Part shown: one piece after another, positions 1 through 11,027 of the stretch | Numbering within the stretch: position 1 is the first letter of the stretch | Layout: each line of letters opens with the position of its first letter | From: Rhizophlyctis rosea | Taxonomy: Eukaryota > Chytridiomycota > Chytridiomycetes > Rhizophlyctidales > Rhizophlyctidaceae | Length of the DNA stretch: 64,000 nucleotides | Reading direction: 5' to 3' | Assembly (NCBI GenBank): GCA_027596075.1 | Contig: JADGJC010000182.1 | Span: forward strand, 1 to 64,000 | The notes under the pieces: model-generated | What the model saw: only the letters and a program-made list of their open reading frames with translations | The model's database searches: none | What the model was told of the DNA's origin: nothing | Position numbers and translations under genes: made by a program

Positions 1-793
1 GTGTATAGTGGCTGTTGCTGGCTGCGTTGTTGCCATTGTTCCCTTTATGCTCGTTGCCCCTTCCTTCCTTCGTTCCTTGCTTAATGAGTACACGATTTAC
101 CTGAGTAGGTGTAAGTAAACAAATGGCAGCTAGCTCACGAGACAGGTCAGATCCCAACAAGGGGTTGATGTGAGTCACTCTGTGTGCAGTGCGGTTTCTG
201 AGGCCCCATTTGGGCCCAAGGGGAATACACGTGGTGTGTATGGTCAACATAGGTATCATGTGATCATTGTGGCAAAGTGACAAAGCCCCTCCTCGGACAT
301 GACATGGAATGTGTGCAGTCAGTGCAGTGTGCATGACAAAGTCAAAAGGGGGGGGGGGGGATGGGGGGACGGGTTTCTTGCTTGACTTCACCATACTGCA
401 AACGTGTGAACTCTCCGCACTTCACACTAACTTCCCTCGCACACCCGGACTGTGACTACTGTCAGAACTGGAAGAGTGAACTCAAGGTAAGAAGGAACAC
501 TCTCTGCTTACACTGTTATGCTCCCGCTGCTTCTGCTTCTTCACGCCCCATACCTCGTTTGCATGGCAACGTCCTAGAGGCATTTACATCACCGCGCGTG
601 GCTTGATTTGTGTCATGTTGTTGGCTGTACCACGTCAAAACTATGTATCTGGGACTTTGCCATGGCGCAGCAGCTTGTTTACTGGTGCCCCTACTGACTC
701 GAACGTGTCTCCAATTTGCTGTCGACTAGCCTACAGGTTCATACTCAGCTTCCCTCGTTTTCACAACTTGGATCAGTCCTATTGTTGCAAGCA
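1..793. other. Intergenic / leader sequence
   Basis: No convincing gene is seen before the start codon at 794. There is a 13-nt G homopolymer at 348-360. The short open frames at 361-830 have no recognisable protein signal. The part near 600-790 is probably the promoter and leader of the downstream gene. Confidence 0.5.
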
Positions 794-3060
794 ATGTCAC
801 AAAAGAGAAGCTTCAACCCGGACCCGGTAGAAAGTAACGGCAATGGAGATACTTCCCTGCACGCGCGATCCAACTCCATCACTTCTTCCGACTCCACACC
901 TTCACGCAACGGGGCACGCGCATCCTCCAGCTCCTTACCAAACGACACTCCAGATCTGCCACCAGCCAAGCGCGCCCGTCACTCTTCTCACCATAGCTCA
1001 TGCACCGACTCCCTTTGCAAAGGGTGCGCAGCAGGCCAGCTTGAGATATCCTTCTCTACAGCTCCTTCAGCTGCCGAGTTGTACCGAATCGCTCTAGAAG
1101 AACGCGACGGCGGCGACCACAAGGGCAAAGATAGGGCACCTCAATCGAAGAAGGAAGTAGAGGAGAAGAGGGCTCGCTCGGAGGAGGAGGAATCGGAACG
1201 CCCAAAAACCGTCATCAAACTGTTTGAATTGGCGATCGAGAAGTTTGAGGACGAACTGGGTATCGAAGGTGATATGGAACCCCTGTCACCGTCGGCAACC
1301 CTTCCAGGCCCTCTTCCAACCAGGCTGCTTTACGGGTCTTGCCTAGTTGATTGGGGCGTGTACCTGGCGTTACCGCAATCGATCCAGCGTGGCGCGAGCG
1401 TCTTTCGGTCTTGTTTGGGGGAGGCAGAACAGGAAGGGGGTTCAGCTCTTGCGTCCACGTACATGGGCTTGGGTCGTGCACTGGTTCACGAACTCATCGC
1501 CGTAGCTAGACGTCGCGCAAATCGGCATGCATGGTCGGAGGATGAAGACGGCAGCGAGGACGACGAGAGCGATTCTGATATGGAGGAGGAGGACGAGGAT
1601 GATTTGGACCTGGAAAAGTGGGAAAAGGTGGAAAAGGAGGCGCTGCACAGGGCATTCCGGAATATCGAGAAGGGATTGATCGCTCTTTTGCCAGATGGAG
1701 ATGGGGCTCGTCAATCCGCTGCTGCTGCTGGTACCAGTGCTGGTGGCTCGGCGGGTCAGACGACAAGGTCTGCAGGACCAGAACGATATGCCAGAGATGC
1801 CGTCAAGATGGCCGATATGTTTTGGGAGTATTTCACCTGGCTCAGACTCCGAAAAGGAAACAAAACATGTAGGTGTCGCCTATCTCCATGGTTGCATTAC
1901 CCTCGCGTACACATTCCGGGAGTGATACCCGCCAACAAAGTGCATCTTTTCTCTCGAAAAGATTCATCATCACATCATCCTCATCTCCTCCATCCCACCA
2001 GCACAAACCCTCCCCCTCTACTGCCTCCGTAAATCACTCGACCTCCTCAACAAAGCGCGCGAACAACACCCACCGACCTGCAATACCCCGACCGTGCTGT
2101 TAAGACGTGGGGCAATTTTGCAATCCATCGTGCAACGCCAATCGGAAGCAGGCTTGAAACGAGAAGAGTATTTGGCGCTTTTGAGGGAATGTGATACGTT
2201 GTTTAGGACGGGGGTTATGACGACTAAGATGGAGATTGAGGGGGTTGATAAGCGGGTGCTTTTTGAATTGTTGTTTCGGGTAAGTTTTTTTTTTGCGGGA
2301 TTTGAAAAGTACGTTGCCACAGATGGAGCAAATCTTAATGTTCATATAGGGAGCGCAAACCTGTGTCACGCTCATGGATAACGAGGAAGATGAGGATTTG
2401 GTGTTGCAGGCGTATGAGAATGCGCGGACGGCGTTGATGGAGGCGAAGCAGTTGGATCCACGTGAGTGTTTTTTGGGACCTTTTTTTTTTTTTTTGGATA
2501 GGGGAGGGAGGTTTCCTGTTCTGGCTTTTGTACATGTTCCACGAAGTCCCCGAACTCACCGTCACATCCCAAATCAAAACCCCACAGACAGCAAAGACGT
2601 CGCGAAGATGATGCGTGACCTAACTCAGACGTACGAACCGGACACGGACGAGGAGATGGAAGGGTTTGAGGATGCTGATGAGTGGGGTGATGAAGGGGAA
2701 CTTGTTGAACAGGATGAGGAGGAGGAGGAGGAGGAGGAGGATGGGGAAGTGGAGGATGGGGAAGTGGAGGATGGGGAAGTGGATGAGGAGGGGTTGACGA
2801 AGGCGGAGAGGTGGGAGCTTCAGAAGAGGCAGGTTTGGGAGGAGGGAGAGGAGAGTGAAGGGGAGGAGGATGGGAATGGGGAGGAGGAGGAGGTGGAGGT
2901 GGAGGAGGGCCGGATTGTGCTAGGGTTTGTGAATGGGGGTGAGAATTGGGAGGAGGAGGAGGATGTGGTGGAGAGTAGTGATGAGGATGGTGAGGGTGAT
3001 GGTGAGGGTGTTAGTGATGGGGATAGCGATGGGGATCAGGAAGGTGAGGAGGGGGATTGA
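794..3060 (+). CDS. Acidic TPR-like protein, tentatively ETT1 (enhancer of translation termination 1)-like
   Basis: The ATG at 794 opens a long exon: a Ser/Thr-rich, basic N-terminus, then a helical region (LYRIALEERDGG, KTVIKLFELAIEKFEDEL) resembling the TPR-like core of ETT1-type proteins. Later exons give LPLYCLRKSLDLLNKA and LVLQAYENARTALMEAKQLD, again TPR-like helices. Clear introns lie at 2279-2350 and 2462-2587. The last exon, ending TGA 3060, is extremely Glu/Asp rich, as in nuclear chaperones or nucleolar proteins. The junction between about 1830 and 2010 is not resolved: the frame changes there and no clean GT-AG pair restores it. The family call rests on a remembered resemblance of the core only; a generic TPR or NASP-like protein is possible. 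Gene reality is solid. Confidence 0.55.
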
Positions 3061-3472
3061 AGGTGTGGGTTTGGGGCGTCAATCCTGGGGCTGGGAGGGA
3101 AGGGAGTACGCGAAGGGGAGGTTCATATTCTAGCATATCACTCCTGTATGATAGTTCTTTTTTTTTGTTTGTTTTTCTTTCCTTGTTTATCCCTCTTTAA
3201 GGGTATCTTCCTCGTGAAAGGTATGCTGTAAATCTTTCAGCACGCAATAGTATCAACGCTTTTTTGTGAGAGCATACGAGCCACTGTCGGGCACGCAGTT
3301 CGAGCGCTTCAATGTTCTTTGTCGAATCTTTGCGTATTTGGAACATAGATTCGAGCGTTGCGATTTATTCCAAAAGTATGTGAGATCGAATGTGGTGGTC
3401 AGAGAGGGTCCTGCCAAAAACATGCAAATGGGCATGTCTCTGGGGTAAAAGGGAGCCATCTAAGGAGCACAT
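3061..3472. other. 3' flank of acidic gene and upstream tRNA spacer
   Basis: There is a T-rich stretch at 3151-3180 and an AT-rich 3' flank. No coding signal is seen. Confidence 0.4.
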
Positions 3473-3544
3473 CTCCGCATCGGGGAATCGAACCCCGGCC
3501 GCCGCGGTGAAAGCGCGGAATCCTGACCACTGGACCAATGCGGA
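3473..3544 (-). tRNA. tRNA-Glu (UUC)
   Basis: Read on the minus strand the 72-nt sequence folds as a standard cloverleaf. The acceptor arm TCCGCAT pairs perfectly with ATGCGGA, followed by discriminator G. The anticodon stem CGCGC/GCGCG carries loop CTTTCAC, so the anticodon is TTC (Glu). The T arm is CCGGG TTCGATT CCCCG-like with a canonical B box. There is no intron. It lies alone between two protein genes. Confidence 0.92.
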
Positions 3545-4377
3545 TGTTGTTGTAATGTGAAACTCTTACAATTTGTATACGTATGCAGATTTGGGGATAT
3601 GTAAATCAGTATTAAGGTTCTTACCCTTGAGATCGGGAGCCCCAGACGGGAGTCATGAGCAAATTATTGTCCAGTGAGTTTGATCCGCTAAACAACTTGT
3701 ACATCCATGTGCTTCAACGGGTCAAGATGCTGCAAACTGAATTGAGGCCATTCGAAATGTTGCGCATGTAGCGTTAGGACAACGGGAGTGCTAGAAGAAA
3801 AGCTATTACTCACCTTGTTCAGGACTAGCAGAGGAACCAGCCAAGAGGGTAATGAGTTAGTGACAGGGCCCACTTCATCTCATGGTGCGTCTCTACCGAT
3901 TGCGCGGTTCGTCCCAATGTAACTGCCGATAGCACTTGCTTTTTTTTTTTGCGGCACTTAGATATTTGGCCCCGGACACTTGTCTCTGAGCTTTTTATTA
4001 TGCCACGGTACGGCCGTCGGTGTCATTACTATTTCACCATGTAACATCAGTCGTGGCAACATGCACGGGCCCTCTCCCTACAGACCAGATGCCAGACGCC
4101 AGGGTTCTTACATGTTGCCGCGGCTGCGCCACAACTTGAGTAAATAAACAGGACCCCCACCCAGATCGACGCGTTTGGTGGTGCGCAAGAAGACGCAAGG
4201 TGACGTTTCCACCCATCCTGCACACCAAAGGGACGCGTGTGTGTCCCCCTTCCGAATGCCGCAGGGTTTTCCCTTTCGCCTCTCTTTCCCATCCTTCATC
4301 CTCCTCGCTTTATCTCGTTTGTTTCCCGAGCATCTCACGAACCAACACTACGGACCCTCCATCTGCATTCCCACAAA
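3545..4377. other. Intergenic region upstream of the metallo-hydrolase
   Basis: About 830 bp lies between tRNA-Glu and the next start codon. The small ORFs at 3688-3873 and 4047-4338 (minus) and at 4175-4370 have no family features. The C/T-rich stretch at 4255-4320 is typical of fungal promoters just before the ATG. Confidence 0.4.
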
Positions 4378-5992
4378 ATGTCAGTCCCAAACCCCGCAGG
4401 CGACGTCGGCCCCTCCAAGGACACACCCTTTGTCCATCACCTCCTCCTCGACACATACTCGGATGTACCGCCTCCCCGTCTCAACAACCCACAAGACATA
4501 CAGCACTTCCTCTCGGGCTCTATCTTTTTCGTGGGGACTGCGACATGTATCATCAAATGGGCGGGATTGACGATCATGACGGATCCGAATTTCTTGCATC
4601 AGGGTGGGTGGTGGGGTTCGTTATGGTAGTGAGAAACGGGGGAGCTGGGGCAGGGGGTTTGCTGTTCCTTGGTTAGGTGAACAGGTGGAGCGGACAATGA
4701 GACTAATATATGGCTGGATAGGTGAACATGTCCACTTGGGTCCTGGGATTTATTCAAAGGTATGGGGTGTGATGCATTTTGTGTTCAGGATGCAACCATG
4801 AGTGCTGACACTGTGAAAACCAATCAGCGCCTCACGAACCCTGCCATCAATCTGGAGGACATCCCACAAATCGATGCAATCGGTATGCACTGTGCTGGAG
4901 TCTCTGAAAATGAACGCTGCAATAAACACTAACACCCCAACCTTCCACGATGCTAAATCATTTGCAACTAGTCCTATCCCATTTCCATGAAGGTATTTGA
5001 CTGCCACAAATCTCATGTTCAGGTCATACATTACAAAGCTAAACAACATACCACAGACCACTTCGACACCCACGTCCAAAAACACCTCGACAAAACAATC
5101 CCAATCATCACAACACCCCAAGCGGTCGAACAACTCGCTAAGCTGGACTTCACAACCCTGTTCCCTTTACAAAGATACGAAAGTGCATTGCTGGTGAAGG
5201 GAGATGCGAAGATTGCTGTAACGGCCATGCCTGCTCAGGTGTGTTTGTCGTGCCATTAATGTTGGCAGCTGACTGAATGTGTATAATCGGAAAAAAGCAC
5301 TCACCGGTGGGATTACTGGACTCCATCGCCCTCCCGGAAACAATGGGAAGCATGCTGGAGTTCATTCCCCACCACGAAGATGAAGGCGCTGCGCAACTTA
5401 CTACGGGAAGGATCGGTGAATTGCCAACTGCGTTTAGGATGTACATTTCTGGCGATACGCTTATGTACGAAGACTTGAAGGTGAGTGCATGAGAGAGGAG
5501 AAAGGGCATGGGCAACTAAGCATGAGTCATTCAACCGCTTAACGACGTGACTTGGAACTCAGGAAATCCCAAAACGGTACCCGAATATTGATTTGGGACT
5601 GTTTCATTTGGGCGGAACGACCATTTTGAAGACTTTTGTTGTTACGATGGACGCAAAGCAGGTCTGTTTGTGATCGTCCTTTCTCTCACCAAGTACTCAA
5701 CTTTTGAAACCCCCCCCCTCAAATCAGGGCATAGAATGCATTCGCCTAATCCACCCAGAAACGGCCATCCCGATCCATTACAACGATTACGGTAAGAGTA
5801 GCAAAGTTACAGAGTCGCCACAATACCATCATCTGATTTTCAGAAATCATACCAGACGTCTTCCTCTCCTCCCTCGAAGACTTTAAAAAAGCCGCACTGG
5901 AAAGCGGCCTGGACAAAGAAACCAAAATCGTGTACCTGAATCATGGCGATACGCACGCGTTCGTTATTGATCGGAGTCGTATTGGTGTTTGA
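4378..5992 (+). CDS. Metallo-beta-lactamase-fold hydrolase (UlaG/Lactamase_B_2-like)
   Basis: Nine exons can be joined cleanly: 4378-4603, 4722-4759, 4828-4882, 4972-4992, 5057-5238, 5298-5480, 5563-5661, 5728-5791 and 5844-5992. The protein has the strand-loop pattern of MBL-fold enzymes. GTATCIIKWAGLTIMTDPNF is followed by the zinc motif SHFHEDHFD (HxHxDH), then ISGDT (metal-bridging Asp) and a C-terminal LNHGDTHAF. Such enzymes hydrolyse ester, phosphodiester or lactone substrates at a di-zinc site; the substrate here cannot be told. No signal peptide is evident, so it is probably cytosolic. The 21-nt exon at 4972-4992 carries the first His residues of the motif and the next exon the Asp-His. 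Confidence 0.85.
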
Positions 5993-6400
5993 GATTCGGT
6001 GTGAAGAGTATTTGCAAGGCTTATGCCAAGTGGGGGTCCGCAGCTTCCTCTTTCCGTGACGGCAAAACAGTCCATGGTGTACATATGAAATGTGTATTCG
6101 CAAAGAGATGGGAATATCCCACATAGCGGTAGATAGGGAGTATGTTTCATGGATATTATGATAGCCCCTTTGTTGATGAGAATGACCAGCAAACATATGT
6201 CTCAACCTTGCCATACCAAGAGCATGTCAAATAGGATGCATCAAATATCCTTATTACACGGCAGAAAAATGAACTCCGTACGATACAGTCACAATACCAG
6301 CCAACACAGGTCCCCAAAAAGATACTTGAACCACAAAAACACATCAAACTAAAAGGTGAAACCCGCACAAACACTACCCAACTAGTCCAAACTACACCTT
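5993..6400. other. Convergent 3' flanks
   Basis: This is the 3' region between the metallo-hydrolase (plus) and ornithine decarboxylase (minus). The small ORFs have no recognisable features. Confidence 0.4.
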
Positions 6401-7939
6401 CTACAACCCCACCTCAGTGTTCGTGTAAACCACAACGCTCTTCTTGAACCCATTGAAGTTACTAGCCGCACACATAGTATAAGCCCCCATATTCTCAAAC
6501 ACCATCCAATCGCCCACCTCCAACGCAGGCAACGCAAACTCCTTCCCGATACAGTCAATTGAGTCACACGTCGGGCCCCAAATACTGCACGGGAACGCCG
6601 CAACATCCATTTCTTCCTTCTGATAGAGGTACCGCCCACCACGGGAAAGCACCTTGGGGTGCACGATGGCGTGGTCGAAGGTGATGCAGTTGAAGGAGCC
6701 GTACATCCCGTCGTTGATGTAGTACATGTAGGATGGGTGGTCGTCCGCGGAGGGGATGCCGGTGCCGTCGGAGAGGTCTCGTGGGACGACGCGGCGTGCA
6801 ATGACGTTGACTGCGAGTGTGAAGGCAGAGCAGACGTAGTATCGGCCTGGTTCGGCGATGACGCGGACGGAGGCGTCAAAGTGTTGGTCGATGGCGGGGC
6901 CGAGGATGGAGGCGATTTGCGGGAAGGTGACGCCTTCGGTGCCGTTGCCCGGAAAACCGCCACCGACATCGAGGAGGTGGAAGTGGAAGCCCATGGAGGT
7001 GCCGATGTCGAAGGCCTTGCGGGCAAGAATGACGGCTTCACCGAACGCGCTGGCGTCGAAGCAGCCGGATCCGACGTGGAAGCTGATGCCGATGACGTCG
7101 ACGCCGACTTGGCGGGCGACGGCGAGGAGGGAGGGGACTGTCTCGATGGAGGCGCCAAACTTGGTGCCGAGCTTGCAGATGCTGCGGGAGTCGTCGGTGC
7201 GGATACGGAGGATCATTTGCGGGTTGGGGTGGTTCTTCTTGACTTTGCGCAACTCGTCGGCATTGTCGAAGGTCATCATGGTGACGCCGGCGGCAGCGGC
7301 AAAACGGATATGGGAGGCCTGCTTGCACGGGTTGGCGTAGATGATCTTGGCGGCAGGGGTGCCTTGGTCGATCGCCATTTGGATTTCGCCCTTGGATGCG
7401 CAGTCAAAGCCGGTGCCGAGGGATGACAGTGTCTTGAGGACTTGCTGGTCGGGGTTGCACTTGACGGCTGGGTACATTGAAGGAAGGATTCGGTAAGTAT
7501 CACTTGTCGTGAAAATCAAAATCATTGGATGTAACTGCAGCAACATCAACATACCATAGAACGGCTCAACTCTAGGCAAAAGCTTCCTAAACTGAGCATG
7601 CTGTCTCACAACCTCGCCCATATCCCCAACATAGAACGCATCTTCCTCAGATTCGTCAAACCCAACATCGCCCTCCACAACACGGTCGCGAATGAGTGCG
7701 TCAACGGAGCGTGTGCTCACATGGTGCGGGTGCTGAAGCTGGTCAGCGAGGGCTGTCACCTTTGTGGGGGCATGGTGATGGAATTTGGTCTTGAGATAGA
7801 CGCTGGAGAATAAGTTCTCGTTGTTTGCGACGGTGGCGGCGTCAAGGGGGTTGATGTATTGCGCGGCGACCTCCTTCATCGAGGTTGGAGGAGGTACGGG
7901 AGAGATATACGAAAGTCTAAGGTAAACGGTGGGTGACAT
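6401..7939 (-). CDS. SPE1: Ornithine decarboxylase
   Basis: A PLP-dependent, fold-III decarboxylase that converts ornithine to putrescine, the committed step of polyamine synthesis. All hallmark motifs are visible in order: the PLP-lysine motif AVKCN, SFHVGSGC, DVGGGFPG (phosphate loop), EPGRYY, and the dimer-interface active-site WGPTCDSID with its catalytic Cys. It ends NTEVGL. The ATG at 7939 (MSPTVYLRL) is the first in frame; a later Met (MKEVAAQ) is an alternative. One intron (7554-7468, 87 nt) splits PFY from AVKCN. It contains no stop and keeps the frame, so the genomic ORF runs through it. The spliced protein is about 483 aa. The protein should be cytosolic and under antizyme-type control; no antizyme gene is seen here. 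Confidence 0.96.
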   Translation of the reverse strand: MSPTVYLRLSYISPVPPPTSMKEVAAQYINPLDAATVANNENLFSSVYLKTKFHHHAPTKVTALADQLQHPHHVSTRSVDALIRDRVVEGDVGFDESEEDAFYVGDMGEVVRQHAQFRKLLPRVEPFYGMLMLLQLHPMILIFTTSDTYRILPSMYPAVKCNPDQQVLKTLSSLGTGFDCASKGEIQMAIDQGTPAAKIIYANPCKQASHIRFAAAAGVTMMTFDNADELRKVKKNHPNPQMILRIRTDDSRSICKLGTKFGASIETVPSLLAVARQVGVDVIGISFHVGSGCFDASAFGEAVILARKAFDIGTSMGFHFHLLDVGGGFPGNGTEGVTFPQIASILGPAIDQHFDASVRVIAEPGRYYVCSAFTLAVNVIARRVVPRDLSDGTGIPSADDHPSYMYYINDGMYGSFNCITFDHAIVHPKVLSRGGRYLYQKEEMDVAAFPCSIWGPTCDSIDCIGKEFALPALEVGDWMVFENMGAYTMCAASNFNGFKKSVVVYTNTEVGL

Positions 7940-8158
7940 GCTTAGTATCACATCCAGCAGCTAGGTTCACCGGATCCCATTCAACTCATTCCCCCAATGC
8001 CACCCCCACTCGCACATCCATTCGATCCCTTCACACCATCAAAGCCAACCAAAATATCCCATCTGCTCACTCCAATCCCATCCACCATCCAGTGCCCTCC
8101 CACCCCATCCCCAAATACCGATACCATCGCTACCGCTCACATCCATCCTCACTCAGAT

Positions 8159-8310
8159 CCACCGCTTCGCCAAGCCCAACCCGCGGAACAATATCCACCG
8201 CTTCGCTCCAATCCAACCCACGGAACCCATATCCACCACTTCGCTCCAAACCCAACCCGCGGAACCCATATCCACCACTTCGCTCCAAGCCCAACCCGCG
8301 GAACCCATAT
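8159..8310. repeat. 39-bp tandem repeat, about four copies
   Basis: Four head-to-tail units (36, 38, 39 and 39 nt) each run from CCACC(A/G)CTTCGC to a terminal (C/A)ATAT. The last two copies are almost identical. The array sits about 220 bp upstream of the ornithine decarboxylase start, in its presumed leader or promoter. All frames are open across it by composition, but nothing supports translation. Confidence 0.85.
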
Positions 8311-10663
8311 CCACCCATCCCACATTGACCCACCCCACCAATCACCATAAATACTCACTGCGCTGAGAGTGGGAAAGTTTCGGTTGGTGTTCCGAAACGA
8401 GAGAGTGATATCGATTAAAAGGTAAGAGTTCAATCAGACGCAACCCAGAACCCAAGGCGGCTCTGGTTCAACTCCCGGAAGGGAACGAACGTTATAGTAT
8501 GGGCTTCGTGGGGCCGTGGTGACGGGTGCACCTCTGGGAACGTGCCCGAAGTGCGAATGAAATTAAAATGGCCGTGGGGCCGGGGTGTGGTATGAGCACA
8601 AGGTGAAAGAAAGAAGACCGAAAAGCGGTATTCCCGTTATACTATGATTAGCGTTTCGCAGGTGGTAAGTGCGAAGCGGTGAGTGGTGCTGTGAGTGATC
8701 TGGAATGGAGTTGTCGACGATGAGTGTGTGTGAAAGCGAGATGGGGGGGGAGTGTCAGAGGGGGTAGTGTGAGGGGATATTTATATTTGTGCGAGGGGGT
8801 GTTGGCCCGATGTGTTATTGGGGGTTGCGTGTGGATATTCTGGGCCGGTATGTTATTGTTGAGTAATAGGGGGGGAGTGGGCCGATGGGGGGGATGAGTT
8901 GACCTAATTTTTGGGCGAATGCATTGACAGATGAGACGCGTGGAAGTGCGAGAAAATCAGGGCCGGCGGGCAGGGCCTTATTGCTGGGGCCCATGAGATT
9001 CGGCCTATGGGCCTGATGCAATGGAAATAAAAAGCGCGTTCTCTCATTGCCAAGTGATGTAAGGGCTTGGTGTGGCTGAGGATCCAACGGACTGGGCATA
9101 GTGAAAAGAAGTGGGGCCAACACGGGTGACAAGTTTGGGTTGTACAAAAATTTGAATTGGGGGTCTTATTGCGAGAAGGTGTCCATCCATTCATCGGATC
9201 ATGATGCTGTACCATAACACAGATCGCGCGTTGCTGAGGCGGAGTGGCACAAGGGTCGCACTCTAGTATGACCGGTAGAGTGGGGTAACTTGGACCAGCA
9301 TTGACAATGTGGCTTAGATATGTCCATTCACCATTTCCAGATGTTCGTCCATTCACAGAAAAAAATACCACACTGGTGGAGTGGTTATTCGGAATTTCGG
9401 AGGTCACGTGGATTGGCAGGGGTTTGCGTGAGGGTTCCGTGTTGTGGTGATGGGACGCCAAGACATCAGATGTCAGAACGCCAAGTCCCGGACATTTTGA
9501 ATCACGAACGATCATACATTCAAAGTAAAAGTTGAAATCATAACAGACCATGCGGTAATAGAGCGGAAGTGCACGTCACTGTTCTTGTCTACTGTTTCCC
9601 CTCATCATGATCGACTTGGCATCTTCCCATTGTGATCCAAATGTCCGATCCATCCCCAGTGCAAGAAAGACGGATAGGGTGTGCTCAATCAATTCCGCAA
9701 ACGGCCTGAATTGAGAACGTCAACCATAACGCACCTTGATTCCATTATGCATTCTCCGAACCAATTGTGATTGCGCGTCATCTGCTCGATTGACACCCCC
9801 TGAGGTTGCTGCTTCAACCTGCTTGCAATTGAACAAAGGAGGCATTACATACAGGAAAATGTGTCAAATGACCTCATGTCGTCAAGTTGTTTACTACATC
9901 ATGCTCACCCGCGGCATTCACCAAAGGTCCCTTTTCTGCGTGATGGATGAGATCGGCCAGGGCTGCTGCTTGGATTGTTTGCAGAAAGCATGAATGCTTC
10001 GAACCCTGTGGCCCTTCTTATCCCAATTAGCTGTCCGGAGCTTTTGGTTATGTAATCATCGCGTCACTGGCAGCAACTTGCAGCAAAATCAAACCTCGTA
10101 TTCAAAACAGGGAAAGTCAAAAGAGTATATACTTAACTGCAACGCGGCTCCTTCATTCTTTGTCAGCTTGCGAAGAGATCAATGACTCCGAGTTGAAGAT
10201 TGATATTGCTCGTTCTACAATATCTAACGACGCCGTTATCTTCCGCTCCGGCACCTTACAGCAGCGCACGCATATAATCACATGCCGAGTTCATCATAAC
10301 ACAACAAATCGGCATTTCGACTATGTTTGAAAGCTGCCATGAACAACCGTGGAATTTCGAGTGACATGCACCAAGTCGGCTTTCCAGAAATCACCATCTT
10401 AGCGTTCCGATTTTGCATGTCTTCAAGAACATGACAGACGCTTTGACCATCCTCCTGGCATGGTAAACAATTAGTGGAGTGTGCTGGTGCCAATATAACT
10501 GCGTTGGCATAGAGTACCAAGGCGGGGGAGATGCCTGTCTCGACGCGAACTTAATTGAGCAGTATATTCTCCATCATCAGCTTCTCCCAATACAAACACC
10601 ATGAATGTCCGTCGAGAGAGTTTGATGTTAGCAGTAAATGACAGAGGTGTAGACAAAAAGTGC
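8311..10663. other. Gene-poor region upstream of ornithine decarboxylase
   Basis: No confident protein gene is seen. G-rich stretches lie at 8740-8890. A 215-codon minus-strand frame (8904-9551) starts with ATG but has a composition (Pro, His, Cys, Asn) unlike its neighbours and no motif. The ornithine decarboxylase promoter must lie at the left edge. Confidence 0.4.
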
Positions 10664-10790
10664 AAAAAAAAATTCCTGCGGAGCCGCGTCGAAGTGATTT
10701 GCTGCTCCCTCGGGTATCGAACCAACATCTAGGCGATTGCTCGCCACGCATGGCTCTCGACACCCGAAGAACCACTGAGCTATTGCTCCG
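10664..10790 (-). ncRNA. tRNA-like Pol III element, identity unknown
   Basis: On the minus strand a perfect A box (TAGCTCAGTGG, 10782-10772) is followed at tRNA-like spacing by a perfect B box (GGTTCGATACC, 10723-10713), and then by a run of nine T (10672-10664), a Pol III terminator. The first 20 nt resemble the tRNA-Ala gene of this window. However, the ends do not form an acceptor stem. The segments TCGGGTGTCGA and TCGATACCCGA can pair as an 11-bp stem enclosing two small hairpins. It may be a tRNA pseudogene, a SINE-like relic or an uncatalogued Pol III RNA. Confidence 0.5.
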
Positions 10791-11027
10791 AAAGGTGAAA
10801 TGGATTGACGCGTGCTGGCTGATGTCAATCAAAGGACTTATCGGTGCGCACTGGTGAGTCTGTTGCTTACTTCATCCATTGCAATGGCGCAGCAAGCCAC
10901 GCAAGCCGTCCCACCTCAACCCTGGCCTGGTCCAGCCCACACCCGAACCCACACTGCTGAACCAGCTCTCCATTCACATTCCTAATTCCCATACGATCCT
11001 CACCAACATATTCATATAACCGCAGCG

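Noticed and set aside
1046..1060. ATATCCTTC, matching a U12 5' splice site
   Set aside because: Lies within a continuous coding exon with no branch motif or frame change; coincidence.
6659..7426. 255-codon ORF on plus, Val/Gly/Asp rich
   Set aside because: Exact antisense shadow of ornithine decarboxylase; composition is explained by the complementary strand.
7933..8328. Open frame across the 39-bp repeats encoding NPYPPLRSKPNPR units
   Set aside because: Open only because the repeat unit is a multiple of three; it overlaps the decarboxylase start antisense and has no conserved context.
8460..8485. GGTTCAACTCC, resembling a Pol III B box
   Set aside because: No A box at tRNA spacing and no stem pairing around it.
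8904..9551. 215-codon ATG-started ORF on the minus strand
   Set aside because: Rich in Pro/His/Cys/Asn, no domain, signal or repeat; overlapped by other open frames and lies in a gene-poor region. Treated as chance.
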